This document shows positions 22,591-31,397 of a stretch of DNA of 64,000 bases, in pieces. The DNA is from Selaginella tamariscina (taxonomy: Eukaryota > Streptophyta > Lycopodiopsida > Selaginellales > Selaginellaceae). The translations under genes and the position numbers were made by a program. The notes beneath the pieces are model-generated. The model was not told where the DNA came from. It searched no databases and saw only the letters and a program-made list of their open reading frames with translations. The stretch is taken from assembly GCA_003024785.1 (NCBI GenBank), contig PUQB01000693.1, positions 59,798-123,797 on the forward strand, in the 5' to 3' direction. How positions within the stretch are numbered: the stretch's first letter is position 1; each line of letters begins with the position of its first letter.

Positions 22591-23567
22591 ACTAACCAAT
22601 ATGGGGGCTTTAATAAGAGCCGTCCGAAGGTTATCAAATGCCTCTTGACACTCTAAAGTCCAAACATATGGCACATCAACCTTAAGCAAATCGGTTAAAG
22701 GTTTGGCGAGTTTAGCATAATGCTTTATGAACCGCCTATGGTAGCCTATTTTGCCTAAAAACCTTCGTAACTCCTTTATATCCTGTGGTGGTTGTAGGCT
22801 AAGGATAACCTTAACCTTGTCCTGATCAACCAATATTCCTTCCCTGCAAACCACATGTCCTAAAAGGACTCCTGATTTAACAAAAAAATTACATTTTTCT
22901 GGATTTAAAGCAACTGAATTTTGTCTGCATTTCTGGAAACATTTTTCCAAACACTGTAAATGTTCCTGTTTTGTACTATACACACTAAAGTCATCCATAA
23001 AGACTTTCATAAAATCTAAAAGGTATTCACGAAAGGTATCCGTTATAATTCTTTGAAACGTAAAGGGTGCATTACATAAGCCAAAAGGCATAACCCTATA
23101 GGCATAGGCACCCCACGGACTTATAAAAGCGTCTTATGTTGATCTGCTGGAGCTACCATCACCTGATTATATCCTGAAAAGCCATCCATAAAGGAATACA
23201 TTTCATGGCCTGCGACATTATCCAGCATTTCCTCTGTGAAAGGAATAGGAAATATCCTTAGTTGTAACATCATTTAGCTTTTTATAATTGACACACACTC
23301 TTAGCTTCCCATTCTTTTTAGGGACGATCACGAGTGGTGACAACCATTGCGCTCCTTGTATAGGATATATAAAGCCAACCTTCAACAGTTTATCAATTCC
23401 TCTTTCACCAATTTAGCATAGTTAGGATTCATCCTGTATGCACTTTGTTTAGCCGGTTGGCATCCCGGCAATAATTGAATAGTGTGCATACATATCTCTG
23501 GTGGTATTCCTTTAAGATCCTGATAGGACCATGCAAATACATCCTTGTATTTGGCTAACAACATCAA
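22453..23567 (-). pseudogene. pol (RT): Reverse transcriptase of element F
   Basis: It starts with DVFAWSYQDLKGIPPEICMH near 23540, the usual opening of plant gypsy RTs. The region 23100-23370 (fingers, VIVPKKNGKLR and the first catalytic Asp in FMDGFSGYNQV) is split by indels. From 23091 a 212-codon ORF gives MPFGLCNAPFTFQRI, the catalytic FMDDFSVYS, LGHVVCREGI and RRFLGKIGYHRRFI. Key residues are all present, so the enzyme was probably active before the small frameshifts. It copies element RNA into DNA from the tRNA primer. Confidence 0.82.
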
Positions 23568-23923
23568 TCCTTTATCCTAAAATCCGGATCCAATCCTTGA
23601 GCTATATTTAATATCTTAGGTTCCATTTCTGTACCTATATTAACTTGCTCTAAAGGATCGTTCGTGTAGATATATGTATATTCAGCAGGTTGTTCCTGCA
23701 AATTCATTTCATAAGGAACAGATTTAAAATTTTTCCTGCAAGCCCAGATTGTTCTGTTCTTGTTCCTTTTGAAAGATGCTTTTCTTTCCTTCAGAATGCA
23801 TATAAATCAATCTCTGCAAGAGCTTTTAGATCAGGATATGTTTTTAAAATTGCTCTTCCTCCTGATCATCCAAGCCCCGCACCCAATCATACCCTTCCAA
23901 TGCAACTGGCCGATCCTTCTGTG

Positions 23924-24799
23924 CTAAGTATCCCTTAGCATAGTATGAATATCGACCTTCAAGTCACCTTGTTCTATTGTCATTTTTCCTGAGCCCCAAT
24001 CCTGCACCGCTTGGGCCACCTTAAGCCAAGGTCGTCCTAACAACATAGTATATGTTGCATCCTGTCCTTCCATTCGTAGGACAATTAAGGATATTTTGTA
24101 TTTAAGTCCTTTAACGGATATAGTGACTGCTCTCACAATGCCCAATGGCCTTACACTTCGTTGATCAGCCATTTTAAGGTTAAATGGAGCCGGTTGGATA
24201 GGTCCCAAACCCATCTTTTTACATTCTCCTTCCTCAATAAAATTCACACCTGAACCTCCATCTATTAATACTCTCTTTAACTTATTCCTTCCCACATATA
24301 CTGTGATGCAAGGAACATGTCCATCATAATCACCTTCATACAGTACTTCCTTATCCATTTTACAAACTGTATATCCTTCACGTGAAGGTGATGTTTGTGA
24401 ACTAAACTTAATGCATTTAATATCTGGTTTCTTATGTAAGGAGCTACCTTTATCAACTGTCCAAGCGTAATCTTTCTCCTGATTTATAGCTTGGTGATAC
24501 ATGGAGTCCATTGTTTTATCATGTAATGGTAATAATGAAAAACTTTGTTCACCTTTATCTATATCACCTTTATCTGTACCTTCTGATTCGTTATCAGTCT
24601 GACCTTTCTGGTCAGAATCCTGCTCCTGCTTGCTTACATTTTCCTGTAACAAGCTCTCCTTCTTGTTAGGAGTAGTAACTACCTCACCTTCTCCATAACA
24701 AGAGGATTCCTTCTTCTTCTCTTGAAGAGCTATAACTGCCCTTACGGGTGGATACTCATCCTTTTCCTCTATTTGAATAAGCCGTGTTGTAGGCTGCAC
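23924..24799 (-). CDS. pro: Aspartic protease region of element F
   Basis: A 291-codon ORF. The N-terminal half is charged and low in complexity (KQEQDSDQKGQTDNESEG). The retropepsin follows: active site VLIDGGSGVNFI near residue 180 (about 24260), then MADQRSVRPLGIV and the closing MLLGRPWLKVAQAV near residue 260. The DGGS form instead of DSGA is typical of Athila/Tat-type and related plant elements. It would cut the Gag-Pol polyprotein. It ends with a stop before the RT frame, so an indel or unlisted frameshift separates them. Confidence 0.8.
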   Translation of the reverse strand: MQPTTRLIQIEEKDEYPPVRAVIALQEKKKESSCYGEGEVVTTPNKKESLLQENVSKQEQDSDQKGQTDNESEGTDKGDIDKGEQSFSLLPLHDKTMDSMYHQAINQEKDYAWTVDKGSSLHKKPDIKCIKFSSQTSPSREGYTVCKMDKEVLYEGDYDGHVPCITVYVGRNKLKRVLIDGGSGVNFIEEGECKKMGLGPIQPAPFNLKMADQRSVRPLGIVRAVTISVKGLKYKISLIVLRMEGQDATYTMLLGRPWLKVAQAVQDWGSGKMTIEQGDLKVDIHTMLRDT

Positions 24800-24850
24800 A
24801 TTAGTCGTTTGGTGGAAGTAGGAGGTTGTACCTTCCGCCTAGGACATTCC

Positions 24851-25351
24851 CTAGAATATGTCCTGTTTCACCACATGTATAACAAACCTGGGAAGGAAAA
24901 TTCCTACCCTGCCCTTGTTTATCATTTCCTTGTTATAGGAATCATTTCTGCCTCTTTGACCTTGATATGGTCTTTCCTCTCCTCTATATTGCCTATCATT
25001 TCTTTCAGGATAAGGTCTATCATTCTGCCACACCTTATATGGACCATTTCTTCCTGCATAATAATTTCCTCTCTAATTTCGTAAGGATTATCATTCCTTC
25101 GTCATAATATCCACTGTTCCTATTCTGATAAGGAACTTCATTCCTTCTGCATATATATTGTTCCTGTTCTCATAAGGAATGACATTATCATTCCTATCAT
25201 TCCCACGGTTCCTATTAGGTGGGAACCTTCTAGGAGGTGGACGTTCATCCATTCTCCTTTCTCTCTCTATACTAGCCACATTCTGATTTAGGAAATGTCT
25301 GCAGTTTCGGGCTACATGTCCTTCCTTTCCGCAGATTTGGCATGTAGGCAA
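24851..25351 (-). pseudogene. Zinc knuckle and basic Arg-rich linker of element F gag
   Basis: The frame begins at MPTCQICGKEGHVARNCRHF, a CX2CX4HX4C nucleic-acid-binding knuckle. It continues into an Arg/Asn-rich low-complexity linker (repeated NDR and YQGQRGRN-type words) with a frame change near 25090. Plant gypsy gag-pro junctions often have such linkers. It is part of one polyprotein with the ORFs on either side, divided here by indels. Confidence 0.65.
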
Positions 25352-26445
25352 TTGCAGCCTACATTCCTCACCGTATGGCCCGGATTGTTACATTTAGTAC
25401 ACCATACTTTTTCCTTTAACTCCTCTTTAACTGTCATTCCTTTTAAAGTTTTCATCATTTGAGCCAATGCTTTCTCATCTATAGGATATTTTCGAACTTT
25501 TACTACATCAGCTTCCTCTTCCTCTTCATCAGAGGATTCTTCCTTTCTTCCATATACTTTCAGCTTTCCTTCTGCAATCTTTTCTATCTGCCTTCTCTTC
25601 TTCTCATATATTTTTAATTGATTAATGAGATCCTCTCTATCCTTTTCATTGATAGTAAGTGCTAGATCTCTATATGGTTTTAGCAACCCTTGCTTATACC
25701 ATTGCAATAAGGCATCCATCTTCACATATGCCTTACACTTTTTCTCATGTTTCTTAAAACGGTGTGTATATTCATCTATCTTTTCTGTTTTGCCTTGAAG
25801 GATAGTCCTTAACTTCTCTAAATGTTCCTCCGGCAATTCCTCCTTTCTGAAATATTCCTTAAATGCATCAGTAACCTTCTGATAATTCTCTCTGACTTCC
25901 TTTTCTAAATCATAATACCAATCAGAGGCATTTCCTTTCAATGTATGTGGAAATATAAGCAGCCTTTCTGCATCCGTCACCTTATACAGTTTTACTACCT
26001 CTTCAAACTGTTGTAAGTGCCTTTTCGGATTTTCCTTCTTTCCTGCAGAGAATGTGGGATACATCACCGTACCCCCAAACATTCCCGGGAAAAGTGCCAT
26101 ATTTGTAATAACCCTTTGCTCTGGTGTATTTCCTCTTACACCTTCCTCCCTTCCTCTTCGGGAGTTCTCAGGAGATCCTTCTCCTTGCAATCTCGGTATA
26201 TGAACAGGCACTCCTCCTCTCACTGTTTCCTCTAAACCAGCTGTTTGATACTGCCTCCAATTCTCTGGATCAGCCTCAGATTTCTGTATTGTTTCTGCAA
26301 TATCCTCTACTATCTTGCCAAGGATATTTTGACGTCTATTTTCGTCAGTTTCAGGTTGCTGTTGGGCAGCCACTCTATTGGCCTGCCTTTGGTTCCTCTG
26401 ATCAGCTAAGGCTGGATCAGGACGATGGTTCCTCCACGGTTCCAT
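25312..26445 (-). CDS. gag: Gag of element F
   Basis: A 377-codon ORF starting MEPWRNHRPDPAL. The middle (roughly residues 110-260) is a retrotransposon gag domain with the typical FPHTLKGNASDWYYDLEKE and FKEYFRKEELPEEHLEKLRT blocks. An acidic linker (SSDEEEEEADVV) follows, then a first zinc-knuckle start WCTKCNNPGHTVRN, after which the frame is broken. A second, perfect CCHC knuckle (CQICGKEGHVARNC) lies in the next frame at 25290-25345. Gag packages the element RNA into virus-like particles. One base indel separates the two knuckles, so this copy would need a frameshift to make the whole protein. Confidence 0.85.
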   Translation of the reverse strand: MEPWRNHRPDPALADQRNQRQANRVAAQQQPETDENRRQNILGKIVEDIAETIQKSEADPENWRQYQTAGLEETVRGGVPVHIPRLQGEGSPENSRRGREEGVRGNTPEQRVITNMALFPGMFGGTVMYPTFSAGKKENPKRHLQQFEEVVKLYKVTDAERLLIFPHTLKGNASDWYYDLEKEVRENYQKVTDAFKEYFRKEELPEEHLEKLRTILQGKTEKIDEYTHRFKKHEKKCKAYVKMDALLQWYKQGLLKPYRDLALTINEKDREDLINQLKIYEKKRRQIEKIAEGKLKVYGRKEESSDEEEEEADVVKVRKYPIDEKALAQMMKTLKGMTVKEELKEKVWCTKCNNPGHTVRNVGCNCLHAKSAERKDM

Positions 26446-26556
26446 TCATTCCTTCTCCTTTACACATCGGCTCTACACCTTCCGAGCCTTTTTCAGAATG
26501 AGATTTCTATCTTTTTAGCCTCTTTTCTCAATGAATGCTAACACTGCAATGGCGAA

Positions 26557-26576
26557 ATCCCTCCGTGGTCGCCAAT
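26557..26576 (-). other. Primer-binding site of element F
   Basis: Directly inside the 5' LTR the minus strand reads ATTGGCGACCACGGAGGGA. It starts with TGG, complementary to a tRNA CCA end, two bases after the LTR. It is not the initiator-Met site used by elements A, B and E1. The tRNA was not identified. Confidence 0.6.
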
Positions 26577-27126
26577 TGTTAAACAGGAAAAGGGCTCTCT
26601 GCCTCACCTTTTCCTATTTAACCTGTTTCCTTCACGCAGACAGGAAACCTTTCATACAACGTACAGGAAAGGCTACACCCTTTCCTTTCTCAACTCTCAA
26701 TATATCTGTATATATATCAGACTTCTCCCAGTGCCACTATGACTGGTCTCCAAAGTCAAGGGCAAGAACGGATTTTGGCTATTGCCTTGTTAGATCCATT
26801 CATTGAGAGTACATACACACACACACAAGATTCTCTAATATGCACCTTTCATTACTAACATGAAACAAAAGACAAAGTGTAGAGAACCTTTATCTCCTGC
26901 TAAAACTTCAAATGGAGACCCTTCCTTCGTTGCCCTAACTTCCCTTAACTACTCTTTCTCTCGCCACGTCATCCTTTTCCCTTTTCCTTTTCCTTTTCCT
27001 TACCTTTTCCTCTCGGTAAGGATTTTCCTCTTCCAAAGCCTTTCCTTCCATACTTACTACGGACCTTCCTACCCTTATTCTCTCTACAGTAGGACGTCCT
27101 ATGCTCCTAATATTTTACCTTTAACA
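26577..27126 (-). repeat. 5' LTR of element F
   Basis: A 550-bp LTR, bounded on the plus strand by TGTTAAACAGG and TTTAACA. It contains TATA-rich sequence near 26700 and repeated CCTTTTCC words near 26980. It is followed on the right by the target duplication GGTTT. On the transcribed minus strand it is upstream of the primer site. Confidence 0.92.
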
Positions 27127-28130
27127 GGTTTGTTGGGGTAGTCAGTTGAGAACCTCTCTATCCACTTGTTCATGTCCTTAACCATGATTATCCTTTTCAA
27201 CAGCAAACACACATGTATCCCGAAGGTAACACTCCTTCAAGACGGACCCCCTAGTGCAGTAGTCAAAAACCCACGCATCACTATGAGGACCCCTGATCAA
27301 GTTGACAATGCTCTATGCCGCTTGACTTGTAATGTTTGAATAACGTGCATTGCCGAATACGTCACTCTCAGCTATCGGTGTATCGGATGGAGGTTCAGGG
27401 CCGGTGGAGTGTAAACAGATGCCTGTCCAGTCATTTGGAAGTTTGAATTGTTTGGCGCATTCCTAACAATTAAGTGAATAACCGAATCAATGCACTTTGG
27501 ATCAGCATCATTCATATAAAATCATGTCCAATGAAGTTTATTCCTCTTGGCAAAGGTGAAGGCAAAAGTATCGGTGACATGAGCAAGAATCAAGAAATAA
27601 ATACCTGAAAAACATAGATATCAGTCAAGAGTGCAAGTATGAATTCAATAATCAATACCTTCTTTATACATGCTTGCACGGCTAAGTTTTTCCACCAAAT
27701 CCTCTAATGTCTTGTCTATTGAAGGATTTTTTGACACCCGTCGATCCATCACGAACAATTGAAACGGTTTCCTATAAATAGTGATGGTACCCCATAAAGT
27801 CTCCGAATCCAACAAAACAAACATTTGTAGGGCTTGTCGTGATTCGTAGCATCCTCCTTTATAAGGTTCAACTCGATTCTCCGCTGCTGAAGGACTGCCA
27901 GAAGGCGTCATCGCAATGTTCTCCTTCTTGGCGTTGGCGTGCAATAGATTCTTGCCCAGATCTTCCCGATTAATTCACCCATTTGACAAGTATATCATCG
28001 TTTTCACATGCAAATATTTCCTGACCTCTTCGTATGTTGAAGCTGAGGTTCAACACAGTTTGTGGCAGTGTATTCCCAATCACTCCTTGAAGTGCCTGAC
28101 CGTCTTCAACTCCATTGCCTTGAGATGAAA
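27127..28130 (-). pseudogene. Methyltransferase-like module, copy 2
   Basis: Minus-strand order: AAENRVEPYKGGCYESRQAL and MFVLLDSETLWG (27645-27944), TLEDLVEKLSRASMYKE, an intron of about 54 bp (27606-27659) whose removal restores the frame, ILAHVTDTFAFTFAKRNKLH, MNDADPKCIDSVIHLIVRNA, LPNDWTGI, and finally VFDYCTRGSVLKECYLRDTC with a following EKD. The last block imitates the SAM-binding motif of beta-class amino-methyltransferases, and the earlier blocks fall where motifs IV-VI would be, but no DPPY/DPPW box is present. It may be a catalytically dead methyltransferase fold. Confidence is moderate that it is a real gene, low for the enzyme class. Confidence 0.45.
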
Positions 28131-29969
28131 AGGAGAGGTGGGGCTACTGTTGTTAATCTGTAATTTTCCATCAATCACCAAATCAGCCAAGACTTCCATC
28201 TCCTCCATCGTTGTTTCCATTTAAAGGCTTCAACCATGTGAACTTGAAATCGTTGTCTACATCCTTTAAGATTGAACAGACTTAGCCTTCGGCGTCTTAC
28301 TGGGTTTCTTTGCAGACTTCTCTGAGGGCTCCTCTTCACCTATCTGCTTCTTCTTTAGTGTTTCTTTTGCAAAGGATTCCATAATCCCCAACCATTTGGC
28401 AAAGATCCTATTCTCGGGACAAGAAATCAAACATCATCAAAAAGGATGTTTCCTTCCCGCCGACCCTGGGCAAAATCAACTGCTATAATTTCTTTAACTC
28501 TCTGGAAAAAAGACAGATTAATATACCAGCGAGATTAAATCCGCCCAAACAATTTGCTTACCCGATAGTCCGCAGATTGTGTATTCCCTTGTGGTAGCTC
28601 TTTGTGGTCGCTGAAGAGATTCCCACACGGCTCGCGTGTGTTTGAACTTCTCTCATATTTTGCTGTTGTAGTGGTTGGTGTCTGCAGCATCCCATTCCGC
28701 CGATAACTTATGGTACTGCTCGATTGTGAGATTCAGCTTCGCTAAAAACGCTAATCTTTTCGTCAACTTCTCATGGGTATGCTCGAAAAGTTTTGTTGCC
28801 ATCGTTTCTTTGTTGTGTTCATCGAGAAGTCGTTGGGCTGCCGTTATTGTGTGCTAGCCACTAATGATGTAGTACTTGACTGATTTTCTATTCTCCGTCT
28901 GAATCTTCCTCATTTGTTTCGGTGTTGTGATCCACACTTTCTCAGCGCTTTGTTTCTCTCATAGTATGGGCACAAAACAGTATTATGTGGAACGGTGTAA
29001 GAATTGTCATCCTTCATCTTCTCCATGAGTTCAGCTACACGTTCCTGGTTGAGTGGCCTGTAATTGAAGTTTGGGTTGACGCTGCAATACTTAACCTTAC
29101 ACTTGTAAATCCTATCATCCAACATCATTTCCTTGTGGCTTATTTGCAGCATGGGATGCAACAGGTGCATCTGACAAAACGACCAAGAATTTTCTTCTAC
29201 GATCCGAATCAACATGTGTGATCCTCGATTGATGCTGTTCTAATGTTTTCGGCACACTCTTCCAGCTCCTGAAATTTTCTAAGCAAATTGAACGTGATCT
29301 GTAAAGAACCTGAGACCAAGCCACCTTCTCAATCTCCCTTATGATGTCGCTGTGTTCTTCTTCAATATGAAGAGGGACGATTGCTCCACTTGTGAATTTT
29401 CTGTATTGTGAAGCAATCTCTGCTAAGAATACACCTACTCGATGAGTCTGAAGATCTTCAAAGTAGACATCCAGTTGGATCCCCTTCATAGATGGGCTTT
29501 CGTTGAGTTGAAGAAACTCCACGGTCAACATCATTAGTAAACACGTGAACATCATTATCCACAAGTCGACAAGACCACCCGAAATTAATGTTGTAACTGG
29601 TGACCTCTGGATCCGAGAATGTGACATTGGATGGAACAAGGCATATGTGTCAAGCATCGTTCAATCTGGGTTCGCAGCATGCTTTCGGATGCTTGACTAG
29701 CACACCACTTTCCATTGTTTTTGCTTGTCCATGCGATGTGACAGAGGTTAGTTTAATAACAACCATAGTTGTTCCAATGCGCTTCCCGTTTAGTTTGAAA
29801 TATGGCCAAGTTGATCCAGAATTCCCCTGCCCATCTCTTCTCCTGCTCTCGTCTTCAATGTCACCTCAATTCCACATCTGAATACAAAAATGATTAATTC
29901 TTCAAACACATATCTGAGTATAACAGATTTTGTTTTAATTCTTACCCAAAATTTGACGACGACTCCATA
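28131..29969 (-). pseudogene. ParB/sulfiredoxin-like N-terminal part of composite locus, copy 2
   Basis: A probable start codon at 29969 gives MESSSNFG. Intron 29878-29946 (GTAAGA...CAG) joins it in frame to CGIEVTLKTRAGEEMG. Further on come KLTSVTSHGQAKTMESGVLV, a 180-codon ORF (29115-29657), and NYRPLNQERVAELMEKMKDD near 29040 with HTITAAQRLLDEH near 28840, the ParB/Srx-like box (intact as SGQHTITAA in copy 1). A 60-bp intron (28502-28561) follows, then a Lys-rich linker (ETLKKKQIGEEEPSEKSAKK) and a conserved block of unknown function (FTWLKPLNG). Frameshifts between blocks make this copy a pseudogene or a poorly assembled gene. Confidence 0.5.
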
Positions 29970-30299
29970 CTAATGAGTCGATCTCCTTGTTTAATTAAAT
30001 TGTCCTTCTGCAAAAAATAATACACTATGAATACAAATCATATAAAAACGCACACACACTTGTATAAACCCGAATATACAAAAATAATACACAGAGAAGT
30101 GGACGGAATTAACTGTCCAAAGCTCACATTTGTGCTAGTGCAAAAGAAAGATAACATTCCGTTTTAGAACCACCACAAATGTGAGCTCTGGACAGTTTTA
30201 CATAGATTCCTATTTTACTCGAAATATTATGATAAGATGATAAAAGTAAATAAAATGAGATATGCAACTTATATATAACTAATACACATATATATTCAC
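29970..30299. other. 5' flank of copy 2, with hairpin
   Basis: Upstream (on the minus strand) of the copy 2 start. It is AT-rich apart from a strong inverted repeat at 30111-30134 and 30174-30197. A further AG at a polypyrimidine tract near 30010 suggests an upstream non-coding exon. No other gene was seen. Confidence 0.5.
30111..30197. repeat. 24-bp-arm inverted repeat (hairpin)
   Basis: AACTGTCCAAAGCTCACATT plus TGTG at 30111-30134 pairs with 30174-30197 at 23 of 24 positions, leaving a 39-base loop. It could be a MITE remnant, a small-RNA precursor or the core of a cruciform. No TA-type target duplication is evident next to the arms. Confidence 0.8.
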
Positions 30300-31228
30300 A
30301 TGGAAGGTGCGGTGGGATTAATCTCGCCACCCCTTCAATGCCTCCTGAAAAGAGTGGGCGGGATTAATCTCGCCACCTTTCTGGAGGCCCTGAACGGGTG
30401 TGCAAGATTAATCTTGCCACCCTCTCGGTCTCAGAGAGAACTTGGCAGAATTTATTTGGCACACCCCTTCAGGGGCAATCCCCTCCATTGGTATTTGTAA
30501 ACCTTCTACATCTCAGATAAAAACGTTTGGGATTGGTCCGACTCACCAATGGAGGAAAAAGGGAAGGGTGGCGGGATTCATCCTCCAACAGGTATTGAAG
30601 GCTCGCGGGATTAATCCCGCCGCCTAGGCCCTTCACTCGGGCCCTAGGCGACGGGATTAATCCCGTCGAATGCCAATGCCTTGTGTGGAATACGGCGGGA
30701 TTAATCCCGCCGCCTAGGCCCTTCAGGCAGGCCTTTGGCGGTGGGATAAATCCCACCGATTTCCGTAGGGCATGCGTATGCAGCGGGATTAATCCCGCCA
30801 GATGCCAATGCCCTATGCAGAATCCGACGGGATTAATCTCGCGGCCTAGGCCCTTTAGGCAGGCCTTTGGCAGCGGAATAAATCCCGCCCGATTCTGTGT
30901 AGGGCATGCGTATGCGGTGGGATTAATCCCACCACCTAGGCCCAGCACGCATAGCCTGCCTGAAGAGCGGCGGGATTAATCCTGCCGCCGAGGGTTTAAC
31001 CATATAGCGGCGGGATTAATCCTGCCGCCAAGGGTCTAACCATATAGCGGCGGAATTAATCCCACCGCCAAGGGTCTAACCATATAGCGGCGGATTAATC
31101 ACGCCGCCGAGGGGCTAACCATATAGCGGCGGGATTAATCACGCCGCTGAGGGCTAACCATATAGCGACGGGATTAATCCCGCCGCTACACACGTCTCAC
31201 CATATAGCGGTGGGATTAATCCCGCCGC
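30300..31228. repeat. Array of GGCGGGATTAATCCCGCC palindromes
   Basis: About twenty copies of an imperfect to perfect dyad centred on GGGATTAATCCC. The region has three parts: degenerate sites at 30311-30600 (30311, 30357, 30402, 30569), a zone at 30604-30960 with a spacing of 43-46 bp and recurring spacer types, and a tandem zone at 30967-31228 with 39-42-bp spacing. Substitutions in one arm are often matched in the other (GGCGGTGGGATAAATCCCACC at 30737; ACGGGATTAATCCCGT at 30651), so the dyad itself seems to be kept. Short ORFs through the array on both strands are by-products. Confidence 0.85.
30967..31228 (+). repeat. 40-bp tandem repeat at the end of the palindrome array
   Basis: Seven units begin at 30967, 31007, 31047, 31087, 31126, 31165 and 31207. 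Each consists of a GCGGCGGGATTAAT...GCCGCC palindrome followed by AGGGTCTAACCATATA. The last two units replace part of the spacer with CACACGTCTCAC and then CACACACA, which leads into the microsatellite. Confidence 0.88.
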
Positions 31229-31397
31229 TACACACACACACACCACACACACACACACCACACACACCACACATATATATATATATTATATAATATATAT
31301 ATATGTATATGTGTGTGTAGGAGAGTGTGTGTGTGCCAGAGATAAACAAATCAGATAAAATTATACTGATACACACACACACACATATATATGTATA
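31229..31397. repeat. (AC)n / (AT)n microsatellite
   Basis: Runs of ACACACACC, then TATATATA, then GTGTGTGT. No gene. The right end borders an E-family LTR fragment at 31398. Confidence 0.9.

Larger units (their letters stand above)
18028..27126 (-). mobile_element. Element F: full-length Ty3/gypsy retrotransposon with extra 3' ORF
   Basis: A 9.1-kb minus-strand element with LTRs at 26577-27126 (5') and 18028-18580 (3') and the target duplication GGTTT at 18023-18027 and 27127-27131. Order on the minus strand: primer site, gag with zinc knuckles, protease with DGGS active site, RT (FMDD), RNase H, integrase, then about 2.2 kb of extra coding sequence before a purine tract and the 3' LTR. The FMDDFS RT box and DGGS protease resemble the Athila/Tat side of plant gypsy elements, but the RNase H still has its catalytic acids. 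LTRs differ by one substitution and two short indels by eye, so insertion was recent. Small frameshifts break the ORFs. Confidence 0.93.

Noticed and set aside
30469-30979. Overlapping ORFs on both strands through the palindrome array (GGINPA-type repeats)
   Set aside because: The dyad repeat codes for similar peptides on both strands, and there is no start context or domain. They are a by-product of the repeat.
30300-31228. CRISPR-like repeat-spacer pattern
   Set aside because: Repeats are short perfect palindromes with repeated, not unique, spacers, in a eukaryotic context with no cas genes. It is a tandem or satellite-type array.
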